Part shown: positions 17,664-25,624 of the stretch, in pieces | Numbering within the stretch: position 1 is the first letter of the stretch | Layout: each line of letters starts with the position of its first letter | DNA from: Modicisalibacter muralis | Lineage (GTDB): Bacteria; Pseudomonadota; Gammaproteobacteria; Pseudomonadales; Halomonadaceae | Length of the DNA stretch: 64,000 nt | NCBI RefSeq assembly: GCF_900102945.1 | Contig: NZ_FNGI01000002.1 | Coordinates: 341,393 to 405,392 of the forward strand | Reading direction: 5' to 3' | Position numbers and translations under genes: made by a program | The notes under the pieces: generated by a model | The model's database searches: none | What the model was told of the DNA's origin: nothing | What the model saw: only the letters and a program-made list of their open reading frames with translations

Positions 17664-18362
17664 ATGAAAACCGTTATCGTTGTCGGGGGTAGTACGGGCA
17701 TTGGTAGAGCCATCGCCCAGGCGTTTTCCGGCCAAGGCGCCGAGGTTCACATCACCGGGGTCGAAGCGGCCGAAACCATGATCGTCGACGCCGTCGTCGG
17801 CAAGCACCAGCTCGACGTCCGTGACGAAAAGGCTGTCGAAGCGTTCTTCTCTGCGTTTAGCCGGATCGATGTGCTGGTCAATTGCGCGGGCATTCTCCGT
17901 CGGAATGGGGCGGAGTTTTCCCCGCAAGGCTTCGCCGACGTCGTCGATATCAACCTCAACGGCACGCAGCGCTGCTGCCAAGCGGCTTACCCGGCGCTCA
18001 AGGCGGCCGGCGGCTGCATCATCAACACCGCCTCGATGCTGTCCTTCTTCGGCAGCGGTTTCGTCCCCGCCTACTCGGCTTCCAAGGGTGGCGTCGCCCA
18101 GTTGACACGCTCGCTGGCCATCGCCTGGGCCGATGACGGTATTCGCGTCAATGCGCTGGCGCCCGGCTGGATCGCCACCGATCTGACGTCGGCGTTGTCG
18201 GCCAACGAGGAACGTTCGGCCGAGCTCGTCTCGCGTACCCCGATGGGACGCTGGGGCACGCCGGAAGATCTGGTCGGCCCGGCACTTTTTCTCGCCTCCA
18301 ACGATGCCCACTTCGTGACCGGCAGCATTCTGCCGGTGGATGGCGGCTATTCGGCGCGCTGA
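17664..18362 (+). CDS. Short-chain dehydrogenase/reductase, classical type
   Basis: A 232-residue NAD(P)-dependent oxidoreductase with VVGGSTGIGRAIAQAF (nucleotide loop, residues 6-21), LVNCAGI (about 72-78) and the catalytic Ser before YSASK (Tyr and Lys about 140-144). It has the GS(I/L)LPVDGGYSA terminus usual for 3-oxoacyl-ACP-reductase-like SDRs. It follows tctA by 24 bp with the Shine-Dalgarno AAGGAG. In the cluster it would oxidise or reduce a hydroxyl/keto intermediate; the substrate cannot be read from the sequence. The central region is shorter than usual, since the segment between the first two strands is trimmed. Confidence 0.9.
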   Translation: MKTVIVVGGSTGIGRAIAQAFSGQGAEVHITGVEAAETMIVDAVVGKHQLDVRDEKAVEAFFSAFSRIDVLVNCAGILRRNGAEFSPQGFADVVDINLNGTQRCCQAAYPALKAAGGCIINTASMLSFFGSGFVPAYSASKGGVAQLTRSLAIAWADDGIRVNALAPGWIATDLTSALSANEERSAELVSRTPMGRWGTPEDLVGPALFLASNDAHFVTGSILPVDGGYSAR

Positions 18363-18473
18363 GAGCAATGAATGAGGACACATCGCCGATTAGGCAAAAC
18401 GTTCTCGACATCCGTAAGCGGATCGTGAGCGCCGTTTTTCGAACTTTCTCGAACACAATGCCAGGAGCGAATC

Positions 18474-19262
18474 ATGGATCTCGGAATTGCCGGCCACTGG
18501 GCCATCGTCGGTGCCGCCAGCCGGGGACTGGGAAGGGGCTGCGCGCGGGCGTTGGCGAAGGAAGGCGTCAATCTGGTCATCAATGCGCGTGACGCGGACG
18601 TCCTCGCCGCGACGGCGCAGGAATTGCAGTCGCTGAATGGCGATATCGAGGTCCGCTCCGTTGCCGGTGACATCGGTAACGAAGCGGTACGCTCGGCCAT
18701 TCTCACTGCCTGTCCCCAAGTCGATATTCTCGTCAACAACAACGGCGGTCCCCCGCCGGGCGATTTTCGCGATTGGACTCGCGGTGATTGGCATGAGGCC
18801 GTGGATGCCAACATGATCACGCCGATCGAGCTGATCAAGGCGACGGTGGATGCCATGGCCTCGCGGGGCTTCGGGCGGGTCGTCAACATCACCTCGGGGG
18901 CGGTGAAGGCACCGATCGATACGCTCGGCCTGTCCAATGGCGCACGCAGTGGATTGACCGGGTTCGTCGCCGGCCTGGCCCGGCAGCCCCAATTGGCCAG
19001 CAACAACGTGACGATCAACAATTTGCTGCCCGGCGCCTTCGATACCGAACGCCTGAGAAGCGGTCTCGATGCGGCGTCGAAAGCCTCGGGTCAAGCCGTC
19101 TCACTCATCAGGGAGCAACGCCTGCAAGGCATTCCCGCCCGACGTTTCGGCAATGCCGATGAGTTCGGCGCATTTTGTGCGTTTCTGTGTAGCAAGCACG
19201 CCAGTTACCTGACCGGACAGAACATCCTTCTCGATGGCGGCGGTTATCCTGGCACGTTCTGA
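18474..19262 (+). CDS. SDR-fold protein lacking the canonical catalytic Tyr-Lys
   Basis: A 262-residue protein with the SDR fold: WAIVGAASRGLGRGCARALA at the nucleotide loop, LVNNNGGPPPGDF, the Ser region RVVNITSGAVK and the C-terminal LTGQNILLDGGGYPGTF. Where classical SDRs have YxxxK, this one reads LGLSNGARSGLTGF, so the catalytic Tyr is replaced by Leu or Ser and the Lys is shifted or absent. A known SDR subgroup lacks the standard tetrad in this way and its chemistry is not settled. It starts 111 bp after the first SDR with the Shine-Dalgarno AGGAG and is followed by the RraA-like gene. Confidence 0.85.
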   Translation: MDLGIAGHWAIVGAASRGLGRGCARALAKEGVNLVINARDADVLAATAQELQSLNGDIEVRSVAGDIGNEAVRSAILTACPQVDILVNNNGGPPPGDFRDWTRGDWHEAVDANMITPIELIKATVDAMASRGFGRVVNITSGAVKAPIDTLGLSNGARSGLTGFVAGLARQPQLASNNVTINNLLPGAFDTERLRSGLDAASKASGQAVSLIREQRLQGIPARRFGNADEFGAFCAFLCSKHASYLTGQNILLDGGGYPGTF

Positions 19263-19328
19263 GGCGAAGCGTCGGCCGAAAATGCGGCTTCAACAGTATC
19301 GATAGCTAACAAGCGAGTGGAGCGGAAA

Positions 19329-20018
19329 ATGACCTACGATGACGATAAACAAATGTTTTTGCAGATACGTGAACAGTTATCCTCTTCTCTCATAGGAGAC
19401 ATTCTCGACACCCTGGGATTCCAGCAACAATTTCTCCCACCCCAGGTCCGCGCGTTGGTTCCAGAACGCGTCCTGGCGGGGAGAGCGATGCCCGTTCTGG
19501 AAGCCGACTACCCTGCCGTCGATACGGAGCCCGGCATCGGCCCTTTGAGCCAGAAGCCGTTTGGTTTGATGCTGGAAGCCCTGGACAGCCTACGCCCCAA
19601 CGAGGTGTACATCGCCTCGGGAAGCTCGCCCCGATACGCATTGTGGGGAGGGCTGATGACGCAGCGCGCCATGCACCTGGGCGCAGCAGGCGCAATTCTC
19701 AATGGCTACTCCCGTGATACTCACGAAATCCTGTCGACTCCATTCCCGGTCTTTTCGTGGGGGAGTTACGGCCAGGACCAGGGCCCCCGCGGGAAAGTCA
19801 TCGACTACCGGGTGCCGATCGAGGTCGGTGGCGTCAGGGTCAGTCCAGGCGATATCGTCTTCGGCGATATTGACGGCGTCGTCGTCATACCCAAGACGAT
19901 AGAAAAAGAGGTCATTAGCCAGGCACTGGAAAAAAGCGCCTCGGAAAACAAGGTCCGAGACGCCATCGTCAACGGCATGAGCACGCAAGAGGCCTTCAGG
20001 ACGTTCGGTGTCATGTAG
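19329..20018 (+). CDS. RraA-like protein / putative 4-hydroxy-4-methyl-2-oxoglutarate aldolase family
   Basis: A 229-residue protein of the RraA/HMG-aldolase family. The core motif GGLMTQRAMHLGAAGAILNG ends in YSRDTHEI (Arg-Asp pair, about residues 126-131), the metal/substrate site of the class II pyruvate aldolases in this family. The VSPGDIVFGDIDGVVVIPK region (about 173-192) is also typical. In this setting a retro-aldol or decarboxylation step on a keto acid is likelier than RNase E inhibition. I use the ATG at 19329 with GGAG six bases upstream; a GTG at 19317 is less likely. Last gene of the operon, followed 59 bp on by the convergent MFS gene. Confidence 0.85.
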   Translation: MTYDDDKQMFLQIREQLSSSLIGDILDTLGFQQQFLPPQVRALVPERVLAGRAMPVLEADYPAVDTEPGIGPLSQKPFGLMLEALDSLRPNEVYIASGSSPRYALWGGLMTQRAMHLGAAGAILNGYSRDTHEILSTPFPVFSWGSYGQDQGPRGKVIDYRVPIEVGGVRVSPGDIVFGDIDGVVVIPKTIEKEVISQALEKSASENKVRDAIVNGMSTQEAFRTFGVM

Positions 20019-20077
20019 AGGCCTTCACACGCACCCTCGACGCGGCACGTTCCCCGTCGACATGACGCCGCACCGGG

Positions 20078-21301
20078 CTACACGGCGTCGGCCAGGGCCG
20101 GCGCGAGCCGCCGCAGGCGAGAGTAGACAAAGGCATAGATGACCAGCGCCACCAGCGACCCCGCCGCGCCCAACAGCATCACCGCGGAATAGCCCAGTTG
20201 CTGGCTGAGCAGGAAGCCGGCGGTCGCCGGCGCGGCGGTCTGGGCCAGGCCCTGGGCGGCCGGTACCAGCGCGGCGTAGCGCCCCGAGCCGTCGATGTGG
20301 CTCAGGGTGCCGAGCTGGAAGATGTCGGTGAACAGCCAGGCGATGCAGAAGCCGAAGGTACCGATGACGAAGGTCGTCGCGCCGATATCCACCGCCAGCA
20401 GGCCGAGCACGCCGGCCATGCCGGCGAGCGCCGCCATCAGCACCCGTGACTGGCCGGCGCGATTGCTCAGCCACACCGCCGCGACGCAGCCCGCCAGGGT
20501 GAAGACGTTGCCCAGCGTCAGCACGTTGGCGATGAAGGCGTCGCCCAGCCCGGCATCGACCCCGGCGCGCTCGATGAAGGCCCAGAACGAGCCGATGGTG
20601 ATGTAAAAGCACGACACCGCCAGCAGACAGGCCAACGGCAGGTAGGTGGGCAGTCGCGGCTTGGGCATGTCGCGATCTTCGTTCTGCGCAACCGTGGGTT
20701 TCGCCGGTGTGTGGGGATAGAGAAACGGAATCACACCGAGGCACAGCGCGAAGGCCACGCAGAACGCCAGGAAGATGCCGTCGATGCCCCAGGTGGCGGT
20801 CAGGCTGGGAATGGTATAAAGCTCGATGGCGTTGATCGCCACCAGGCCGAACATCATGATGCTGAAGTTGCGCCCGGTCTTGCTGGTGATGGCCAGGCAG
20901 GCGATGCCGGTGGAGTAGCAGATGCCGCCGCCGAAGCCGGCGATCAACCGTACCACCAGCAGCGATTCGAAGGCGTGGAACTGCGTCGACAGGTAGTTGG
21001 CACCGATGGCGATCAGGATACCCGCCGTCGCAAGGACGCGCCGATTGACCCGCGATACCACCGCCGCCGTGAACAGCGACGCCAGGAACATGCCGCCGAG
21101 ATCTGCCGAGGCCATCCAGCCGACCTGCTGCGGGTTGAAGTGCAGGTAATCGGCGAGCGCGCCGACCATCAACGGCATGCCCATGACCACGGCGTTGCCG
21201 ACGAAACTGATCGCGACCGCGGCGGCGATCGCCACCAGGCTGTCGACGCCGAACCGTGCAGGCTGCGGAGAATCCTCCAGAACCGTCGTTTGACTCTTCA
21301 T
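20078..21301 (-). CDS. Major facilitator superfamily transporter
   Basis: A 407-residue membrane protein with about twelve hydrophobic segments and a central cytoplasmic loop (about residues 185-215, TPAKPTVAQNEDRDMPKPRL). The first half contains FLASLFTAAVVSRVNRRVLA, close to the MFS loop-2/3 motif region, and VRLIAGFGGGICYSTG at the motif-4 position. The substrate is not evident. It is the last gene of the minus-strand agmatine-type cluster, 132 bp downstream of an agmatine-deiminase-like gene, so it may import the cluster's substrate or export a product. Confidence 0.85.
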   Translation of the reverse strand: MKSQTTVLEDSPQPARFGVDSLVAIAAAVAISFVGNAVVMGMPLMVGALADYLHFNPQQVGWMASADLGGMFLASLFTAAVVSRVNRRVLATAGILIAIGANYLSTQFHAFESLLVVRLIAGFGGGICYSTGIACLAITSKTGRNFSIMMFGLVAINAIELYTIPSLTATWGIDGIFLAFCVAFALCLGVIPFLYPHTPAKPTVAQNEDRDMPKPRLPTYLPLACLLAVSCFYITIGSFWAFIERAGVDAGLGDAFIANVLTLGNVFTLAGCVAAVWLSNRAGQSRVLMAALAGMAGVLGLLAVDIGATTFVIGTFGFCIAWLFTDIFQLGTLSHIDGSGRYAALVPAAQGLAQTAAPATAGFLLSQQLGYSAVMLLGAAGSLVALVIYAFVYSRLRRLAPALADAV

Positions 21302-21342
21302 CGCTGAGACCTCTCTGATTGTCGCTTTTGTTTTCGGTGTCA

Positions 21343-21393
21343 GCCCCCGCCCGTGCGGACAGGCGGGGCCAGGACGCCTCGCACGAGGGCGTC
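21343..21393 (-). other. Two GC-rich hairpins between the deiminase and MFS genes
   Basis: Two stems fill the middle of the 132-bp gap. One pairs GCCCC(C)GCC near 21343-21351 with GGCGGGGC at 21362-21369; the other pairs GACGCC (21373-21378) with GGCGTC (21388-21393). On the minus strand no T-run follows, so they are more likely mRNA processing or stability elements, or a leaky terminator lowering MFS expression, than a full stop. Confidence 0.35.
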
Positions 21394-21433
21394 TTTCCCG
21401 TTGACGGGGAGTGTTGCTCAGGACATGGCGCGT

Positions 21434-22555
21434 TCAGTTCGCCGGCGGCGTCGGCGCATACTGCGGCATGGTGATGCAGGCGACGTTGCCGCCGCCGAGC
21501 AGGATCTCCCGCGAGTTCTCGATGCCGACGATGCGGTGGCGCGGAAACAACTCGGCCAGGGTGGCCAGGGCGATGCGATCGCTGGGATCGTCGAACAGCG
21601 GCACCACGATCGCCGAGTTGCCGGCGTAATAGTTGATGTACGAGGCGCAGATGCGCGTGCCGGCCTCGCGCCGGTGCGTGCCCTCGATGCCGTCCAGCCC
21701 TGCGGCCTCCTCCGCCGTCCATTCCAGCGCGCGCGGCTGGGGCAGCTTATGCACGGTCAGCTCGCGACCGCGCGCATCGCGGGTGCGACGCAGGATGTCG
21801 TAGGTCTCCTGATAGATCTCCCACTGCGGGTCGTCGCGGTCGTCGGTCCACTGCATGACGACCTCGCCGGGGCGCACGAAGCAGGCCAGGTCGTCGATAT
21901 GCCCGTCGGTCTCGTCGAACTTGCAGCCGCGCGGCAGCCAGATGACCCGCTCGGCGCCGAGGTAGTCCTCCAGGTGCCGGGTGACCGTCTCCTTGCCCAG
22001 GTGGACGTTGCGGTTGCGATTGAGCAGGCACTGCTCGGTGGTCAACAGCGTGCCCTGACCGTCGCTCTGGATGGCGCCCATCTCGGCGATGAACGGCGCC
22101 CGGTAGCGGTCCAGGTTCTCGATCTCGAGGATCTTCTGGGCGATCTGGTCGTCCCGGTCCCAGGGGAAGTAGAGCCCGCCGTCGAGGCCGCCGTAGGCGT
22201 TGAACTGAAAGTCCACGCCGCGCACCTCGCCGGTCGCGTCGTTGACCACGAAGCTCGGCCCGCTGTCGCGGAACCAGGCGTCGTTGGTGGTCATCTCCAC
22301 CACCCGCACCGAGGGCGGCAGCAGGCGTCGGGCATTGGCGTATTGCGCGGCGGAGGCGCACACCGTGACCGGCTCGCTTGCAGCGATGGCGGAGGCGATC
22401 TCCACCCACACCCGCTGCGCCGGCTTGGCACCGTTGCGCCATACGTCGGGGCGCTCCGGCCAGCCCAGCCAGCAGCCGGCCTTGGGCTCGAACTCGCCGG
22501 GTAGGCGGAAACCGTCGGCCTTGGGAAGTGAAGAGAGTGACCTGGGCATGAGCAT
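21434..22555 (-). CDS. Agmatine deiminase homologue, diverged copy
   Basis: Guanidine-group-modifying enzyme (PF04371) of 373 residues. Family motifs are NDAWFRDSGPSFV (Asp about 94), DETDGHIDDLACFV (His near 220) and the nucleophile GGGNVACITM (Cys about 360). Agmatine deiminases turn agmatine into N-carbamoylputrescine. This copy departs from the norm at second-shell positions: EMGAIQSDGQGT replaces EGGxIHVDGEGT, and NVACITMPQ replaces NIHCITQQQ. It may therefore act on a related guanidino compound. The second, canonical copy lies at 29.9 kb. It is part of the minus-strand set hydrolase-amidohydrolase-LysR-deiminase-MFS. Confidence 0.85.
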   Translation of the reverse strand: MLMPRSLSSLPKADGFRLPGEFEPKAGCWLGWPERPDVWRNGAKPAQRVWVEIASAIAASEPVTVCASAAQYANARRLLPPSVRVVEMTTNDAWFRDSGPSFVVNDATGEVRGVDFQFNAYGGLDGGLYFPWDRDDQIAQKILEIENLDRYRAPFIAEMGAIQSDGQGTLLTTEQCLLNRNRNVHLGKETVTRHLEDYLGAERVIWLPRGCKFDETDGHIDDLACFVRPGEVVMQWTDDRDDPQWEIYQETYDILRRTRDARGRELTVHKLPQPRALEWTAEEAAGLDGIEGTHRREAGTRICASYINYYAGNSAIVVPLFDDPSDRIALATLAELFPRHRIVGIENSREILLGGGNVACITMPQYAPTPPAN

Positions 22556-22673
22556 CCTCGTCGATTGTCGTGGTGGGATAACTCGATGCTAGGCCCGGCT
22601 CGCGGCGGCGAGCCAACGACGATTATTACTTGTTACTTGAATTAAATTCAGGGATTCGGCTCTGGTATTTGGT

Positions 22674-23561
22674 TCAGGGCGCCGTCAGTTGCTCGGTGCA
22701 CCAGGCGATAAACTGCGCCACCGCCGGTTTCTCGAGCCGCTGGCGATCGCACACCAGGGCGTACTGGCCCAGCGAGGTGACGCTTTCGGCGAAGGGCCGC
22801 ACCAGCCGGCCCTGGGCGAGGTCCTCGGCGGCGGTGAGGTCGTCGCCCAGCGCGATGCCCTGCCCGCGCGCCGCCGCCTCCAGGGCTAGGCCGGCGTGGC
22901 TGAAGTGCAGATGGCGGTCGGGCTGGATGTCGCCGGCATGGGTGGTCAGCCAGGCCGTCCAGGTCTTGCCGTCCTGGTCGTCGTGCAGCAGGCAGTGGCG
23001 CGCCAGATCGACGGGATGCGCCAGGCGCCCGCTGTTGAACAACCCGGGGCTGCACACCGGGAAGAAACGCAGCAGCGGCAGCGGCCGCACGAAGTAGTCG
23101 CTGGCATCCTCCGGACCCGCGCCATAGAGGATGGCGATGTCGATATCCGGATCGATGACGGACGACTCATAGGCCTGGTCGTGGATGTGCAGGGTGACGT
23201 TGGCGTGATAGGCGAAGAAATCCGCGAGCCGGCCGATCAGCCACTTCTGCGCCAGTTCGGCGGTGATCGCGACGCGCAGCACCGCCTGGGTGGAGGGATT
23301 GGCGATGGCCTCGCAGGCCTCGCCGACCAGCTCGAAGGCCTGCTGCAGGCTGTGCAGCAGGCGCCTGGCCTGGGGCGTCGGGCGCATATGGCGGCCCTGG
23401 CGTACGAACAGCGTCGTGCCGAGCTGTTCCTCGAGCAGACGGACCTGGTGACTGATGGCGCTGTCGGTGACGTTCAACTCGTCCGCCGCGTGCCCGAAGT
23501 GGCCATGGCGAGCGGCGCACTCGAAGGCGCGCAGGGCGGTCAGGGAAGGCAGGCGACGCAT
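22674..23561 (-). CDS. LysR-family regulator, GcvA-like subgroup
   Basis: A 295-residue LysR-type activator/repressor. Its N-terminal helix-turn-helix reads LPSLTALRAFECAARHGHFG, then AADELNVTDSAISHQVRLLE (about residues 4-44). The effector domain includes LPLLRFFPVCSPGLFNSGRL and RGQGIALGDDLTAAEDLAQG, the pattern of the GcvA/AmpR-like branch. I chose the ATG at 23561 (MRRLPSLTAL) because it opens the domain and has GGAGGT upstream; the 24 residues before it are not domain-like. Located within the agmatine-type cluster, it is its probable regulator. Confidence 0.92.
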   Translation of the reverse strand: MRRLPSLTALRAFECAARHGHFGHAADELNVTDSAISHQVRLLEEQLGTTLFVRQGRHMRPTPQARRLLHSLQQAFELVGEACEAIANPSTQAVLRVAITAELAQKWLIGRLADFFAYHANVTLHIHDQAYESSVIDPDIDIAILYGAGPEDASDYFVRPLPLLRFFPVCSPGLFNSGRLAHPVDLARHCLLHDDQDGKTWTAWLTTHAGDIQPDRHLHFSHAGLALEAAARGQGIALGDDLTAAEDLAQGRLVRPFAESVTSLGQYALVCDRQRLEKPAVAQFIAWCTEQLTAP

Positions 23562-23672
23562 GGCGGTACCTCCAAGCGGAATCCATCCGACACTTATATA
23601 AAAAAGCCGGCCCCCGGAGAATGGGGCCGGCAAATCCGTGGAGTTCAGTGTCCACGGCAGCGCTCGTGGCCG

Positions 23673-25586
23673 CTACTGCCAGGGTGCGAAATCAGCGGCC
23701 ATGTACACCACATCGCCGCCGACCATGGTCATCAGCACCTGGGTTTCGGATATGTCGTCGCGCGGGATCTCGAACAGGTTGCGATCGAGAATCAGCAGAT
23801 CGGCCAGCTTGCCGGTCTCCAGCGAGCCGGTGATGGTGTCCTGGTGCATGGCGTAGGCGGCGTTGAGGGTGATGCCGCGAATCGCCTGCTCGAGCGTCAA
23901 CGCCTGGTCGGGATTGAGGGCGCCGGCGTACTGCGGGAACTGCGGCCCCCAGTCGGCCTCGCGCAGCACCGCGGCCTCGATGGCGAACCAGTGATCGAGC
24001 GGATCCACCGGGTAATCGCTGCCATAGGCGATCTTGGCGCCGGCGGCGGCGAGATCGCCTTCCGGCTCGTAGCCCTGCCAGCGCTGTGGCCCCAGGTAGG
24101 GCTTGACCGCGTCCGTCGAATCCGGCGCCGGCTTGGCCCACTGATACGACATCACCGGCACCACGCCGAGCTGCGCAAAACGAGCGTGATCGGCGGGATC
24201 GACCAGTTCGGCATGGGACATCAGCGGGCGCGAGTCGCCGGACTGGCCATAGCCCGTCTGGTCGGCCTCGATGCCATCGTTCTCGCGCAGGGTCTCGAAG
24301 GCATCCAGGGTGTTGCGCACGGCGCGATCGCCGATGGCGTGGATCTGCGTCTGATAGCCATGCTCGGCGAAGCGCGTCGCCATGGTGCCGAGCGTCTCGG
24401 CGTCGATATAGGCTTCGCCGCGCTTGTCGCCGGGCACCCAGCGCGGATCGTCCGCGCTGCCCACGTTGACCCGATAGGGCTCGAGCAGCGCCGCCGTCTG
24501 GGTGGGCGCCTGCAGGATGCCGTCCGCCATCACCTCGCCCACGCCGTCGATCGACACGCCGGGCTCGGGCACCAGACGCGGGCCCTGCTGTTCACCCGGC
24601 CGCCAGGCGCGGACCTGCAGCGGGATCTGCTCGGGATGCTCGAAGGCGTCGCGTAGGGCGTCGAGTTCGGCGATGAAGGCTGTCAGTTCCGCGCCGGTCC
24701 TGGCCCCGGAATCGATGAGGAAGTGCGCGCGGGCCGGCAGCTCATGCCGCTCGCGCAGTTCGGCGAAGGCCGCGACGGTTTCGCGGGTCTCGCTCTGGGC
24801 CTGGAAGCTGGTGATGCCCTCCTCGATCAGCGCCTGCATGCCACGCCTTGCGGCCTCGATGGGGTCGACCGCCGGCGGTGCCGGCATCGCCTGACGCACG
24901 AGTGCTTGGGCGCCGTCATACACCCAGCCGGTGGGCTCACCCGCCGCATTGTGTGCGATGACGCCATCGCTGGGGTTGGGCGTTTCGGCGCTGATGTCGG
25001 CCAGCTCGAGCGCCCGCGAATTGGCCAGCGCCGCATGCCCCCACACGCCATTGACGATGATCGGCCGGCGGGTATCGAGACTGTCCAGCACGGCCTTGGT
25101 CACCGAGGTGCCGGGCGGCGTCAAAAACTGCACGTACCAGTGATTCACCACCAGCCAGTCGTCCGCTCCCGAGCCGAAGGCCGGATTGTCGAGGCACGCC
25201 GCGATGCGCGCCTTGAATTCGTCGACCGTCAGCGGCTGGTATTCGAGATCGCACTGCGGCTGCCCGGCGGTGATGCCGTGAATGTGGGCGTCCTGCAATC
25301 CCGGCATGACCATCTTGCCGCCAAGGTCGATCACCCGCGTCTCGGGGCCGATGAAGGCGTCGACCTTCGCCTCGCCGCCGACGTAGACGATCACGCCGTC
25401 GCGGATCGCCAGCGCCTCGACGGTGGGGTTGCTCTCATTAACGGTATAAATGTAGCCGTCCCGCAGTACGGTATCGGCGGCCTCGGGCGCACCGGGCTCG
25501 ACACCGGCGCAGCCGGCCAGTGTCGCCAGCGATCCGGCGAGAAGCGCGCCCCGCGCCGCGATGAAACCATGATTTCCTGTTGGCAT
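23673..25586 (-). CDS. Lipoprotein amidohydrolase, YtcJ-like (PF07969)
   Basis: A 637-residue metal-dependent hydrolase of the amidohydrolase superfamily. The N-terminus carries a lipoprotein signal, ALLAGSLATLAGC with lipid Cys about residue 26, so it should be membrane-anchored in the periplasm. The metal motif DAHIHG (about 109-114) follows MVMPGLQ. The characteristic tail has GSDYPVDPLDHW, LEQAIRGITLNAAYAM and GKLADLLILD. Substrates of YtcJ-type enzymes are mostly unknown; an N-acyl or amide bond is likely. The Shine-Dalgarno AAGGAG precedes the ATG. Gene order (carbamoylase 38 bp upstream, LysR downstream) places it in the same operon. Confidence 0.85.
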   Translation of the reverse strand: MPTGNHGFIAARGALLAGSLATLAGCAGVEPGAPEAADTVLRDGYIYTVNESNPTVEALAIRDGVIVYVGGEAKVDAFIGPETRVIDLGGKMVMPGLQDAHIHGITAGQPQCDLEYQPLTVDEFKARIAACLDNPAFGSGADDWLVVNHWYVQFLTPPGTSVTKAVLDSLDTRRPIIVNGVWGHAALANSRALELADISAETPNPSDGVIAHNAAGEPTGWVYDGAQALVRQAMPAPPAVDPIEAARRGMQALIEEGITSFQAQSETRETVAAFAELRERHELPARAHFLIDSGARTGAELTAFIAELDALRDAFEHPEQIPLQVRAWRPGEQQGPRLVPEPGVSIDGVGEVMADGILQAPTQTAALLEPYRVNVGSADDPRWVPGDKRGEAYIDAETLGTMATRFAEHGYQTQIHAIGDRAVRNTLDAFETLRENDGIEADQTGYGQSGDSRPLMSHAELVDPADHARFAQLGVVPVMSYQWAKPAPDSTDAVKPYLGPQRWQGYEPEGDLAAAGAKIAYGSDYPVDPLDHWFAIEAAVLREADWGPQFPQYAGALNPDQALTLEQAIRGITLNAAYAMHQDTITGSLETGKLADLLILDRNLFEIPRDDISETQVLMTMVGGDVVYMAADFAPWQ

Positions 25587-25624
25587 GTTGTTGTTCTCCT
25601 TCGGATTGCTTGCAGATACGTTCC

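Noticed and set aside
21343-21393. GC-rich hairpins after the diverged deiminase as a true intrinsic terminator
   Set aside because: No T-run follows on the transcribed strand; kept only as intercistronic structures.
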